A DNA stretch of 39,511 nt from Variovorax sp. CAN15 (lineage in GTDB: Bacteria > Pseudomonadota > Gammaproteobacteria > Burkholderiales > Burkholderiaceae_C): NCBI RefSeq assembly GCF_030462475.1, contig NZ_JASMRZ010000024.1, positions 32,031-71,541 on the forward strand. The letters run 5' to 3'. A model generated the notes under the pieces. The model searched no databases and had not been told where the DNA came from. It saw only the letters and a program-made list of their open reading frames with translations. Every line of letters begins with the position of its first letter. The first letter of the stretch is position 1. Positions 33,061 through 39,511 of this stretch are shown here, piece by piece. Both the position numbers and the translations under genes were made by a program.

Positions 33061-33439
33061 CCCGAAGCACTGAGGCTTCGTCGCTGCTCAGAGAGAGCGC
33101 CACATGCCCAACCTCCAAGCATGCGGCACCGCCGGCAAGCCAGGTCAACGTGATGGGGCGCGCGGCACCACCAGCAGGTGCCAGCGGCTTCTTCGGGGTG
33201 CTTTGGGTCGCGGGCTCCGGCTCGGGTGGCTCGCGGAATCCGGCGGCGCGCGCGATCGCATCCGACGCAGCTCCACGGGCGTCGAAACTGCCGTTGAGCA
33301 CAGCGACGCTCTCGGCCCATTTCGAATTGATGAGGTGCGCCGTCCGCGCCGTGGCGTACATCGCATGGATGGCCGACCCGAGGCGCTTCGCCCGGATCAG
33401 CGCCGGCGTGCGCGGGCCCTTCTTCTTGGTGCTGCGCAT
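33023..33439 (-). CDS. Phage protein of unknown function after cro
   Basis: This 138-residue protein begins MRSTKKKGPRTPALIRAKRLGSAIHAMYATARTAHLINSKWAESVAVLN and ends in a beta-rich LTWLAGGAACLEVGHVALSLSSDEASVLRAIW. The middle is proline-rich. The start is an ATG at 33439 beside the cro stop. Its place as the second gene of the cro operon suggests an early role; no function is seen. Confidence 0.55.
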   Translation of the reverse strand: MRSTKKKGPRTPALIRAKRLGSAIHAMYATARTAHLINSKWAESVAVLNGSFDARGAASDAIARAAGFREPPEPEPATQSTPKKPLAPAGGAARPITLTWLAGGAACLEVGHVALSLSSDEASVLRAIWSPNARRGCE

Positions 33440-33440
33440 G

Positions 33441-33683
33441 TCAGGCGGCCTTCGGGGTGGCGTCGGTTGGAAGGACCGGCAGATCCGCGTTGCCGTAGAT
33501 GTGGTCGAAGGTGATCGACCGTCCGCGGCTCTCCGCATAGACGATCAAGGCCTTGGCGTTCGGGGGCGGTACGGTTTGACCCTTCTCGTATGCGGCGATG
33601 TTGCTTTGCGAGCATCCGATCCCCTTGGCCAGTTCAGCCTGGGTGACACCGAGCCATTCGCGAATTGCTTTGATGGGATTCAT
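33441..33683 (-). CDS. cro: Cro-like repressor
   Basis: This 80-residue protein has a helix-turn-helix of the XRE type (IREWLGVTQAELAKGIGCSQSNIAAYEKGQTVPPPNAKALIVYAES, about residues 6-50). It is divergent from the CI-like gene and starts 8 nt after the -10 of its promoter, so its mRNA would be almost leaderless. It likely binds the three operators to shift the phage to lytic growth. Confidence 0.85.
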   Translation of the reverse strand: MNPIKAIREWLGVTQAELAKGIGCSQSNIAAYEKGQTVPPPNAKALIVYAESRGRSITFDHIYGNADLPVLPTDATPKAA

Positions 33684-33691
33684 GGGCTCAA

Positions 33692-33757
33692 AGTATCAGC
33701 GCCGCTGATTCTCTTGTCAATCAGCGGCGCTGATTTCAAGGTAACAGCGTCGCTGAT
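33692..33757. promoter_or_regulatory. Right operator array and cro promoter
   Basis: Three 15-bp palindromic sites, ATCAGCG-S-CGCTGAT type, lie at 33695-33709, 33720-33734 and 33743-33757 (third is imperfect), centres 25 and 23 bp apart. On the minus strand TTGACA (33715-33720), a 17-nt spacer and GATACT (33692-33697) form the cro promoter, so two sites cover its boxes. The weak plus-strand elements toward the CI gene fit a promoter helped by CI. Confidence 0.9.
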
Positions 33758-33766
33758 CCTTGGTGC

Positions 33767-34483
33767 ATGAGTGCAGACAAGGAAAAGGACCCCAGAAAGG
33801 CGCAGGTCACGGAAGAACATCGTGCTGAGGCGCGCGCATTGAAGGCGATCTGGGATCGCGTCAAGCCTTCTAGCCAGGGTGAGTTCGGAAAGGAATTTGG
33901 GATTGGCGGTCAAAGTGCCGTGGCCAACTTCCTGACGGGTCAGTCAGCCCTGAGCCTGAAGGCAGCCGTTGGTTTCGCCAATGGGCTCGGCTGCAAGATC
34001 CGCGACTTCAGCAAACGCCTCGCGGTTGAGGCGCACCGCACCGCTGATGCCGCCGGCCTAGTCAGCGACGAAGACAGCTACCTCATCCCCCGACTTGACG
34101 TCTTAGTTGGTGCTGGAGATGGGCGTATCACGAGTTCAGAGGACGAAATCGGAGGGCTTTCTTTCCGACGCGACTTTCTTCGTGAATGCGGTATCTACAC
34201 GCCGCACGAGGGGGTCATCGTGAACGTCAGGGGCGAGAGCATGGGCGACACCATTGCCGATGGAGCTGTCATCCTTATCAACAAGAAGGTCAAGTCCCCC
34301 GAGCACAGGAAGATCTTCGTCTTCGTCAAGGACGAGGGGCCCGTAGTGAAACGGGTGATCCATGAGGGTGATCGTTGGATCGCCCGTTCCGACAACGAGA
34401 ACAAGCGTCGCTACCCAGACTTCCCGTTCGAGGCCGGTCAAACGCTCGTTGGGAAGGCAGTCTGGATGGGCACCAAACTATGA
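33767..34483 (+). CDS. cI: CI/LexA-type phage repressor
   Basis: This 238-residue protein has an N-terminal DNA-binding part (about residues 20-85) and a C-terminal S24 peptidase domain: autocleavage site Ala116-Gly117 in DVLVGAGDGR, Ser158 in VRGESMGDTIADG and Lys195 in GPVVKRVI. Host RecA would trigger its self-cleavage and prophage induction. No ribosome binding site precedes its ATG, so it may be read from a leaderless message, as lambda cI is. It should bind the operators on both sides. Confidence 0.9.
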   Translation: MSADKEKDPRKAQVTEEHRAEARALKAIWDRVKPSSQGEFGKEFGIGGQSAVANFLTGQSALSLKAAVGFANGLGCKIRDFSKRLAVEAHRTADAAGLVSDEDSYLIPRLDVLVGAGDGRITSSEDEIGGLSFRRDFLRECGIYTPHEGVIVNVRGESMGDTIADGAVILINKKVKSPEHRKIFVFVKDEGPVVKRVIHEGDRWIARSDNENKRRYPDFPFEAGQTLVGKAVWMGTKL

Positions 34484-34881
34484 AGACCGGCGGCTATCTT
34501 GCAATGGTGCTGACGCTCGCCACCGCAGTCGGGGCCTTCGCTCAGTCGCCATGGGTGGAGTTCGCGAGTAACGATGGCAGTACGGCCTACTTCGATCAAA
34601 CCTCAATCAGACCAGACCTGACGCGCGAGGTTGCCTATTTCGCGTGGTGGCGCTCTGATCTGCGCTCACCATCCGTCGTCGACGGCAAGGCCTACAAGTC
34701 CCATTTGGCCAACTATCGGGTGGATTGCATGAGACGCACACTGCAGCAACAAGAGATATTTTTTCTCTCGGCATCTGAAACGCAGGTCGCACGCGACGGA
34801 GGCTCTGCTGAAGCCCTTCCCATGGCCGACACGCTCGGCGAAACTTTTGTGAAGGTCGTCTGTGCACGCGCCGGCAGGTAG
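34480..34881 (+). CDS. Secreted protein, surface-adhesin-E-like
   Basis: This 133-residue protein has a signal peptide (MKTGGYLAMVLTLATAVGAFA, about residues 1-21), then a small beta-rich domain (WVEFASNDGSTAYFDQTSIR, YFAWWRSDLRSPSV, NYRVDCMRRTLQQQEI) that recalls surface-adhesin protein E and its relatives. It overlaps the repressor stop by 4 nt, so it would be made in the lysogen. A lysogenic-conversion role is inferred. Confidence 0.6.
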   Translation: MKTGGYLAMVLTLATAVGAFAQSPWVEFASNDGSTAYFDQTSIRPDLTREVAYFAWWRSDLRSPSVVDGKAYKSHLANYRVDCMRRTLQQQEIFFLSASETQVARDGGSAEALPMADTLGETFVKVVCARAGR

Positions 34882-35245
34882 AGCGGCACTCTTCTCGCTG
34901 CTGGCATTGCTGGCGGTCGGGGCCCACGCCCAAGACTGCCAGCGCGCCACGCGAAACTATGAGGTGTCGCGGAACTCGATGCGCCCTGATCAAGCCATGG
35001 TTGAGCGCGCCTGGCAGGAAATGCAAGCTGTCTGCGGCGCGTCGCCAGCGGCTGCGCCGCAGCCCACCTATCAGCCTGCTCCCGCACCGCGCCGCGGGCC
35101 TGGTCAACTCGTGAACTGCGACGCGGCCGGATGCTGGGGAGCGCAGAACGGCGTGCGATACAACCTTGTCGCCGGCGGCAATCTGCAGGGAACGGACGGT
35201 TCGTTCTGCACCCGCGGCGCGGGAAACACGTTCCACTGCAACTGA
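34862..35245 (+). CDS. Secreted cysteine-containing protein
   Basis: This 127-residue protein starts at GTG 34862, overlapping the previous gene by 20 nt. It has a signal peptide (RAALFSLLALLAVGAHAQ, about residues 7-24), then a proline-rich linker and a C-terminal part with four cysteines. It is probably exported with its neighbour during lysogeny. No family recognised. Confidence 0.6.
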   Translation: MHAPAGRAALFSLLALLAVGAHAQDCQRATRNYEVSRNSMRPDQAMVERAWQEMQAVCGASPAAAPQPTYQPAPAPRRGPGQLVNCDAAGCWGAQNGVRYNLVAGGNLQGTDGSFCTRGAGNTFHCN

Positions 35246-35259
35246 CCTACAGAGGCTCG

Positions 35260-35517
35260 ATGACCGAAGAAGACGAACAGAATTTCCGTTCCGATGTGTG
35301 GACCCTTGGCGTCGAGAACCAGATCCTGCACTCCCTGATCGGCGCGCTCTTTGCCGTGCACCCGCAGAAAGCTCTGGTGCTCGCCAACTTCAGGGAGCAG
35401 GTCGATGCCCTGTGCCGTCACGCCCCCGTCGGGACCGACCCCGAGCATCTTGTCGAGCTGCGCGCGCGAGCGGCGCAGCACGAACTCGCGTTACGCAAGA
35501 TAGACCCCATCGAATAG
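35260..35517 (+). CDS. Small helical protein of unknown function
   Basis: This 85-residue protein (MTEEDEQNFRSDVWTLGVENQILHSLIGALFAVHPQKALVLANFREQVDAL) is acidic and helical, ends LRARAAQHELALRKIDPIE and has AGAGG before its ATG. It is the last gene of the repressor operon, 15 nt after the previous one, and a terminator follows. No family recognised. Confidence 0.65.
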   Translation: MTEEDEQNFRSDVWTLGVENQILHSLIGALFAVHPQKALVLANFREQVDALCRHAPVGTDPEHLVELRARAAQHELALRKIDPIE

Positions 35518-35599
35518 CCGCGACTGCGGCCGTGCGCTCTTCTGCGGTCATCGCCGCGAACTCCTCTTCTGTCGGTGCCGGTTCGAATACTGTGCGCAT
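35390..35599 (-). CDS. Possible small minus-strand gene, doubtful
   Basis: This 69-residue frame starts MRTVFEPAPTEEEFAAMTAEERTAAVAAIRWGL, which looks like a real protein, and AGAAAGGA lies eight bases before its ATG. But the second half is Arg/Ala-rich and overlaps the plus-strand gene 35260-35517 over 128 nt, so it may be the remaining 5' end of a broken gene. The 35518-35844 gap holds no other gene. Confidence 0.35.
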   Translation of the reverse strand: MRTVFEPAPTEEEFAAMTAEERTAAVAAIRWGLSCVTRVRAAPLARAARQDARGRSRRGRDGTGHRPAP

Positions 35600-35664
35600 C
35601 TACGTCCTTTCTCGTCCGTGATCGTCTATGAGCCTCAAGCGTAAGCGCGCGTGCGCACCGGCCT

Positions 35665-35679
35665 GAACCCTGCTGGGGG
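35665..35679 (-). promoter_or_regulatory. Possible fifth copy of the late-region motif
   Basis: Minus strand CCCCCAGCAGGGTTC agrees with the late-region consensus but lies in the immunity region, 65 nt before the doubtful frame at 35599. It could be chance, because a degenerate 11-mer is expected about once in this length. Confidence 0.25.
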
Positions 35680-35689
35680 CTCCAGCACC

Positions 35690-35715
35690 AGCCCGACTAG
35701 CGCGGGCTTTTTTTT
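35690..35715 (+). terminator. Rho-independent terminator after the repressor operon
   Basis: AGCCCG and CGGGCT pair (6 bp) around a 7-nt loop, followed by eight T residues. It would end the plus-strand repressor operon before the second operator array and so keep lysogenic transcription out of the plus-strand early genes. Confidence 0.85.
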
Positions 35716-35741
35716 GCGTGCCTGTCTGCGGGTCAGACAAT

Positions 35742-35819
35742 ATCAGCGGCACTGTTACAAAATAGTCCGGAAAATAATCAGCGCCGCTGATTGACAGAAG
35801 AATCAGCGGCGCTGATACT
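35742..35819 (+). promoter_or_regulatory. Left operator array and plus-strand early promoter
   Basis: Three sites of the same ATCAGCG-S-CGCTGAT type lie at 35742-35756 (imperfect), 35777-35791 and 35802-35816. TTGACA (35791-35796), a 17-nt spacer and GATACT (35814-35819) form a promoter almost identical to the cro promoter, with two sites over its boxes. It should drive genes from 35845 on and be shut by CI. Confidence 0.9.
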
Positions 35820-35844
35820 GCAGCTCATCAAACAGGAGATGGGC

Positions 35845-36165
35845 ATGCAGAGCAAAGCAAGAAAGCGGGACTGGAGCGCCGGCGCGACCGTCAAGGTCGG
35901 CTTCCTGACCCTCACGGTCATCGCCAAAATTCCGACGCCGGGTGACTTCAAGCCCGACGCCTACGTGCTGGCCAGCGCCACGAAGGGCACGTTCTACGAG
36001 TTCGTGCCGCACAACGGCCTGAACAAGATCGACGCCGAAGAGGCCCGCGAGCTGATCGCCGAGGGCAAGCGCATCGCCGAGCAGCGCGCCGCTGCCGCAG
36101 TTGCGAAGGCTTCGGCCTCCGCCGCGCACGCCGCCGTGGTCGCCAAGATGCTCGAGGTGGCGTGA
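35845..36165 (+). CDS. First plus-strand early protein, unknown function
   Basis: This 106-residue protein starts MQSKARKRDWSAGATVKVGFLTLTVIAKIPTPGDFKPDAYVLAS and ends in an Ala-rich helix. CAGGAG lies seven bases before the ATG at 35845; the frame further upstream runs through the operators and is not used. It is the first gene after the promoter. No family recognised, though its sequence reads like small phage proteins of recombination modules. Confidence 0.7.
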   Translation: MQSKARKRDWSAGATVKVGFLTLTVIAKIPTPGDFKPDAYVLASATKGTFYEFVPHNGLNKIDAEEARELIAEGKRIAEQRAAAAVAKASASAAHAAVVAKMLEVA

Positions 36166-36377
36166 TGAGCCGCTTCACGCAATCCAACCTGTCGCGTCGG
36201 CGTGATGCCCGCCGCGAGCGCGCCGAGGGCAAGCGCCACCCGGAGACGGTCTTCCAGCCGACCGAAGAGCAGGCACTGGAGAACGATCGTGCGCTGAATG
36301 CGGCGAAGGCCTCGCCCGAGTACTTCGCTCCTTCGGACCTCTACATGCTGTCGCAGCAGAACCGAGGTGTGCTGTGA
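36165..36377 (+). CDS. Small basic protein of unknown function
   Basis: This 70-residue protein starts MSRFTQSNLSRRRDARRERAEGKR and ends YFAPSDLYMLSQQNRGVL. The ATG overlaps the stop of the gene before by one base. Basic N terminus and helical middle; no family recognised. Confidence 0.6.
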   Translation: MSRFTQSNLSRRRDARRERAEGKRHPETVFQPTEEQALENDRALNAAKASPEYFAPSDLYMLSQQNRGVL

Positions 36378-36718
36378 AGGCCCCGCGTACGGCCGCTTCC
36401 ATGAGCGAGCGCGAGCTGGTCTCGCTGGCGGCTCAAGCCATAGGCCTTGCCATCGAGTGGCAAGACTGCGAGGTGCCGCGCGCCCTCTATCAGCCGACGA
36501 ACGGCAGCCTGCGCGAATGGCGCCCACTCCACGACGACGGCGATGCGTTGCGCCTGGCCATTGCGCTGGCCGAGCGCATCTGCAATGTGGTCTGCATCTC
36601 CATCGGGCTCGGCCGCAGCGGGTGCGAATTCACCTTCGTGGGTGGCCCCGACCAAGGGGTGAACACGCGCCGCTCGATCGTCGAGGCGGCTGCAAAGGCC
36701 TCTGGAGGTGCGTCGTGA
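36374..36718 (+). CDS. Small phage protein of unknown function
   Basis: This 114-residue protein starts with GTG (MKAPRTAASMSERELVSLAAQAIGLAIEWQDCEVPRALY) overlapping the previous stop by 4 nt. Its LREWRPLHDDGDALRLAIALAERICN part is seen in small proteins of many phages that act early, but no function is known. Confidence 0.65.
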   Translation: MKAPRTAASMSERELVSLAAQAIGLAIEWQDCEVPRALYQPTNGSLREWRPLHDDGDALRLAIALAERICNVVCISIGLGRSGCEFTFVGGPDQGVNTRRSIVEAAAKASGGAS

Positions 36719-36984
36719 CCCGCCGCAGCGTCAGCCAGCACCTGGACAAGGTGCTCCGCGCGCAGAAGGCAGCGCCGGTCGCCTTCGAGCTGCCGCACTT
36801 CCTCTTCGATGATCTGGGCGCACTGCCGCAGTTCGGCGAGCACCAGCTCTGCGTCGTGCCCTTCGAAGGCCACCTCGCGGACCTGAAGATGATCGAGTGG
36901 CGCGAGGTCCTGGCCGAGTTGCTGCGCGACGACGGCGCCGACCTCGTCGACACCTCCGATCTGCAGCTGGAGCCGCTTTCGTGA
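36715..36984 (+). CDS. Small acidic protein of unknown function
   Basis: This 89-residue protein starts with a GTG at 36715 (MTRRSVSQHLDKVLRAQKAAPVAFELPHFLFDDLGALPQFGEHQLCVV), with GGAGG nine bases upstream and a 4-nt overlap with the previous stop. Acidic, mixed structure, no family recognised. Confidence 0.6.
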   Translation: MTRRSVSQHLDKVLRAQKAAPVAFELPHFLFDDLGALPQFGEHQLCVVPFEGHLADLKMIEWREVLAELLRDDGADLVDTSDLQLEPLS

Positions 36985-37307
36985 GCGCCGCGATCAACAC
37001 CGGCGGCCCGGCCTTTCCGGTCAGCGACATGCAGAGCGCGCATGCGACAGCCATGGCGGCCTCTGTGGGCATCGAGGACGCCACCGCGCGCGAGCGCGCC
37101 TACATCCTCGCCCGCGCTGAGGCCGTGATCGGCATGACCATGCGCGATTACTTTGCAGCGCAAGCCAGCGAGCAGGACGTGCAGGCCGCGCTGGAAGACC
37201 TCGGCCAGACGGGCGCCCTCTACTTCGCAAAGACCTCAATGGAGCGTCACGCGATCGCGCGCTACGCGCACGCCGACGCCATGCTGAAGGTGAGGGCCGC
37301 ATCGTGA
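36981..37307 (+). CDS. Small phage protein with GMTMRDYFAAQA motif
   Basis: This 108-residue protein starts with GTG (MSAAINTGGPAFPVSDMQSAHATAMAASVGI) and contains GMTMRDYFAAQA, a phrase found in many small phage proteins of unknown function. It overlaps the previous stop by 4 nt and the next start by 4 nt. Confidence 0.65.
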   Translation: MSAAINTGGPAFPVSDMQSAHATAMAASVGIEDATARERAYILARAEAVIGMTMRDYFAAQASEQDVQAALEDLGQTGALYFAKTSMERHAIARYAHADAMLKVRAAS

Positions 37308-37399
37308 AGACCAGCACCGTCTTCGCCGTCGTGGGCGTCACGGTCGCGCTGCTCGGCGTGGCGATCTACCTCATCTTGAAGGACGGGGGTGTCATTTGA
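37304..37399 (+). CDS. 31-residue single-span membrane peptide
   Basis: GTG at 37304 opens MKTSTVFAVVGVTVALLGVAIYLILKDGGVI. About 22 residues form one membrane helix with a short charged tail. It overlaps both neighbours by 4 nt (GTGA, TTGA), so it is very likely translated. Function unknown. Confidence 0.6.
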   Translation: MKTSTVFAVVGVTVALLGVAIYLILKDGGVI

Positions 37400-37857
37400 C
37401 CCGCGCCGCCATTCCCCCGCGCACGGCACCAGTGACGCCGTGGAACCCCTCGCGCGGCGCCGTGGCGCGCGTGAAGAACCCGCTTCCGATGCCGGACAAG
37501 TGCCCGAACTGCGGCGCTCCGGTCTTCATCGGGTCGAACGCCCGCATCTACGGCCGCGAGTTCGGCAAGTGGCCGTGGGCGCTGATGTGCACCGGCTGCG
37601 ATTCGTATGTCGGCCTCCACCCTTTCACGGGCATCCCGCTTGGCACGCTGGCCACGCCGCCCATGCGCCGCGCCCGCAGCGAGGCGAAGGACGCCTTCAA
37701 CCCGCTGTGGCAAGGCGGCGCGATGACGCGCAGCGAGGCCTATGCCTGGCTGGCCGGCGCGCTCGGCATCGCCAACGTCGAGGAATGCCACATCGGCTGG
37801 TTCGATGTCGCGCAGTGCGCCGCAGTTGTGGCCGCCGTGAAAGCGAGGGCGCCGTGA
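37396..37857 (+). CDS. DUF3268-like zinc-finger protein
   Basis: This 153-residue protein has CPNCGAPVFIGSNARIYGREFGKWPWALMCTGCDSYVGLHPFTGIPLGTLA (about residues 36-85), a two-CxxC zinc finger of the DUF3268 type found in phage genes. The start is a TTG overlapping the previous stop. The C-terminal part is helical. Function unknown. Confidence 0.75.
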   Translation: MTRAAIPPRTAPVTPWNPSRGAVARVKNPLPMPDKCPNCGAPVFIGSNARIYGREFGKWPWALMCTGCDSYVGLHPFTGIPLGTLATPPMRRARSEAKDAFNPLWQGGAMTRSEAYAWLAGALGIANVEECHIGWFDVAQCAAVVAAVKARAP

Positions 37858-37973
37858 TCGCCGCGCTCGAAACCGTTGCCGGCTACGTGCTGGCCTTCCT
37901 CATCACCCTCGGCCTGGTCTGGTGCCTCGACCGCTGGGTTTTCTTCAACGGCCAACCAGGACTGTTCTCATGA
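37854..37973 (+). CDS. 39-residue single-span membrane protein
   Basis: GTG at 37854 opens MIAALETVAGYVLAFLITLGLVWCLDRWVFFN, one membrane helix with short ends. It overlaps the previous stop and the next ATG by 4 nt each. Function unknown. Confidence 0.6.
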   Translation: MIAALETVAGYVLAFLITLGLVWCLDRWVFFNGQPGLFS

Positions 37974-38143
37974 TCTTCGCGCCCACGAACCCCGACAAGA
38001 TCGCCTCGCAACAGCTGTACGAAGCGCGCCGCATGCTCCTGGAGCACCGCGCCGCCGCCGAGTACCACGACACGATGGCTCGCATGTACGAGGCCCGCAT
38101 CGCGCGTCTCAGCGCCGAGCAGCCGCAGAAGGTGACGCCGTGA
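37970..38143 (+). CDS. Small helical protein of unknown function
   Basis: This 57-residue protein (MIFAPTNPDKIASQQLYEARRMLLEHRAAAEYHDTMARMYEARIARL) is helical and overlaps its neighbours by 4 nt. It could be a coiled-coil partner in the recombination module. No family recognised. Confidence 0.6.
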   Translation: MIFAPTNPDKIASQQLYEARRMLLEHRAAAEYHDTMARMYEARIARLSAEQPQKVTP

Positions 38144-38319
38144 GCCGCGCGCCGCACTACTTCCCCGACGACACGCCCGATCCCGTGGCCGAGTCCTGGG
38201 ACTCCATCACCGAACTGCTGCAGCTGGTGCGGGCGTGGATCGCCTTCTCCGTGGTCTGCGCCGTTCTGGCGGTCGCCATCGCCTTCTCGTTCCCCACCTT
38301 TTTCACCCTCTTCCGCTGA
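38140..38319 (+). CDS. 59-residue single-span membrane protein
   Basis: GTG at 38140 opens MSRAPHYFPDDTPDPVAESWDSITELL and ends with a membrane helix (WIAFSVVCAVLAVAIAFSFPTFF). It overlaps the previous stop by 4 nt. Function unknown. Confidence 0.6.
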   Translation: MSRAPHYFPDDTPDPVAESWDSITELLQLVRAWIAFSVVCAVLAVAIAFSFPTFFTLFR

Positions 38320-38331
38320 AAGCCAACGAAC

Positions 38332-39159
38332 ATGGAATCCACCACCCAGCCCCTCGCCGTTGTCCGCGCCAGTTCCTGGCCCACGCTCTTCGACTGCTCG
38401 TACAAGTGGTACTGGCAGAACATCATGGGCCTTCGCAGCCCGTCGGGCGGCGCCGCCCATCTCGGCACCGCCGTGCACGCTGGCACCGCGGTCTACGACC
38501 AGGCCATCCTCGACGGCAAGTTCATCAGCGTAGGCGAGGCGGTCGACGCGGCACGGGAGTCTCTGCAGAGCCCAGAAGACGAGGTTGCCTGGGATGAGAA
38601 CCTCTCCCCCTCCGATGCCGACAGCTTCGCGGTGAAGCTGACGACGAAGTATTGCCTCGACATCGCGCCGACACGCACCTACACCGCGGTCGAACTGAAG
38701 TGCACGGCGCTCGACATCGGAACCGCGCACGGCGTCGTCCGCGTCACCGGCACCACCGACCGCATCCGCCTGACCGAAGACGGCCGCAAGGGTGCCTCCG
38801 ACCTGAAGACCGGAGGCCGCGCCACCGAGAAGACCGAGGCCGGCACCCGGCGTGCTGTCACCAAGGGCCACCACATCCAGCTCGGCATCTACACCCTGAT
38901 GGCCGAGCAGGCCTCGGGAGAGCGGATGGAAGCCCCCGCCGAAATCATCGGCCTGCAGACCACCAAGGACACGCCCTGCGCCACCGGCGAACTCGCCGAC
39001 GTGAAGACACCGCTGCTGGGCGACGGCAAGTTTCCGGGCCTCATCGAGATCGCCGCCGGGATGCTGAAGAGCGGGGTCTTCCCGCCGAACCCGAAGTCGA
39101 ACCTGTGCTCGCGCAAGTTCTGCCCGGCCTACGCCGCGCACTGCAAATACCACGACTGA
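38332..39159 (+). CDS. RecB-family nuclease, possibly with an iron-sulfur cluster
   Basis: This 275-residue protein is a PD-(D/E)XK nuclease of the RecB/Cas4 kind. Motifs: GTAVHAG (His49), GTTDRI (Asp143), SDLKTG (Asp157, Lys159) and HIQLGIY (Gln183, Tyr187). Cys22, Cys259, Cys264 and Cys271 follow the one-plus-three layout of iron-sulfur nucleases. It should resect DNA ends for the RecT-type protein next to it. Confidence 0.85.
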   Translation: MESTTQPLAVVRASSWPTLFDCSYKWYWQNIMGLRSPSGGAAHLGTAVHAGTAVYDQAILDGKFISVGEAVDAARESLQSPEDEVAWDENLSPSDADSFAVKLTTKYCLDIAPTRTYTAVELKCTALDIGTAHGVVRVTGTTDRIRLTEDGRKGASDLKTGGRATEKTEAGTRRAVTKGHHIQLGIYTLMAEQASGERMEAPAEIIGLQTTKDTPCATGELADVKTPLLGDGKFPGLIEIAAGMLKSGVFPPNPKSNLCSRKFCPAYAAHCKYHD

Positions 39160-39182
39160 TCACCACTCCCAGAAGGAAAGCC

Positions 39183-39511
39183 ATGTCTGCAACTGCAACC
39201 GCAGCGGCTCCGGCCGCGAACACCGCCACCATCCAGCAGCTGCGCCAGCACCAGGTTGCGGCCGCTCAGGAGCCCGCCGATCAGGTCGTGGATCTGTTTT
39301 CGTCGCGCGGCTTCGCGCTGGCACAGCGCATCGCGCAAGCGTTCTCCACGTCGAACGCCGTGCCCGTCGCCTTTCGACAGTGGGTCGAGAAGAAGCTGCC
39401 GGGCGGCGGCATCGAGTATGTGGAGAACACAAACGCCTTGGGCAATTGCCTTGTAGCGATCGAGACCGCCCGCGCTGTCGGCATGAGCATCACAGCGGTG
39501 ATGCAGAACGC
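39183..39511 (+). CDS. recT: RecT-like single-strand annealing protein, cut by the window end
   Basis: The first 109 residues are present. After an Ala/Thr-rich start they read VVDLFSSRGFALAQRIAQAFSTSNAVPVAFRQW, then NALGNCLVAIETARAVGMSITAVMQN, the usual RecT opening. AGAAGGAAAG precedes the ATG. With the nuclease upstream it forms a phage recombination pair. The rest lies outside the window. Confidence 0.8.
   Translation, partial: MSATATAAAPAANTATIQQLRQHQVAAAQEPADQVVDLFSSRGFALAQRIAQAFSTSNAVPVAFRQWVEKKLPGGGIEYVENTNALGNCLVAIETARAVGMSITAVMQN

Noticed and set aside
32598..33320. Minus-strand open frame across the gap after cro
   Set aside because: It conflicts with the better-supported 33023-33439 and 32848-33060 genes and its translation is shadow-like.
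35661..35700. tRNA-like or attachment site near the terminator
   Set aside because: A short stretch ends in CCA-like bases, but no cloverleaf arms can be formed and no integrase is present.

Overview
The window is a large part of a temperate, probably short-tailed (podovirus-like) phage or prophage from a GC-rich host. Its base composition, heavy use of GTG starts and 4-nt stop/start overlaps, and its gene families (N4-gp56-type capsid, SU10-type adaptor, gp49 family, RyR-domain virion-module protein) suggest a betaproteobacterial (Burkholderiales) phage; that host call is inference. No tape-measure, tail-tube or sheath gene is seen. No integrase, attachment site, tRNA, IS element or CRISPR array is seen either, so both phage ends lie outside the window or cannot be recognised.

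Layout. Positions 1-21565, read on the minus strand, hold the late genes. In transcription order these are small and large terminase, portal, scaffold, N4-gp56-type major capsid, a decoration-like protein, an RyR-domain protein, a gp49-family protein, the adaptor, a nozzle-like tail protein, a run of poorly known virion proteins, a collar-type tail fibre with a DUF4376 partner, and a lysis cassette (holin-like, SAR-type lysozyme, nested Rz/Rz1). Two plus-strand membrane-protein genes (16533-17081 and 21655-22281) are inserted against this direction.

Positions 22424-33683, minus strand, form the cro-led early operon: a Cro-like repressor, HTH proteins, a helicase-methyltransferase fusion, an O-like initiator carrying a dense cluster of GTGACG iterons (putative origin), a DnaB-type helicase, RusA, and a set of small accessory genes joined by overlapping start and stop codons. 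A small plus-strand gene with a structured leader (32848-33060) lies inside this operon.

Positions 33684-35822 hold the immunity region: three operators and the cro promoter, a LexA/CI-type repressor, two secreted-protein genes, a small gene, a terminator, and a second three-operator array over an almost identical promoter. That promoter drives the plus-strand early genes 35845-39511, which are tiny overlapping genes, a RecB-type nuclease and a RecT-type annealing protein cut by the window end.

The most unusual signal is a short intergenic motif (minus strand consensus about CCCCASYARGGTTC). It occurs in four late-region gaps. In three of them it lies 34, 34 and 35 nt from the start codon of the next gene, and two of those leaders also share a hairpin against the start codon. 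It is best read as a phage late promoter/leader element. The two inserted plus-strand genes begin on the opposite side of two of these motifs with the same arrangement. Operator arrays, iterons and tandem GNRA-loop hairpins are the other regulatory structures visible.
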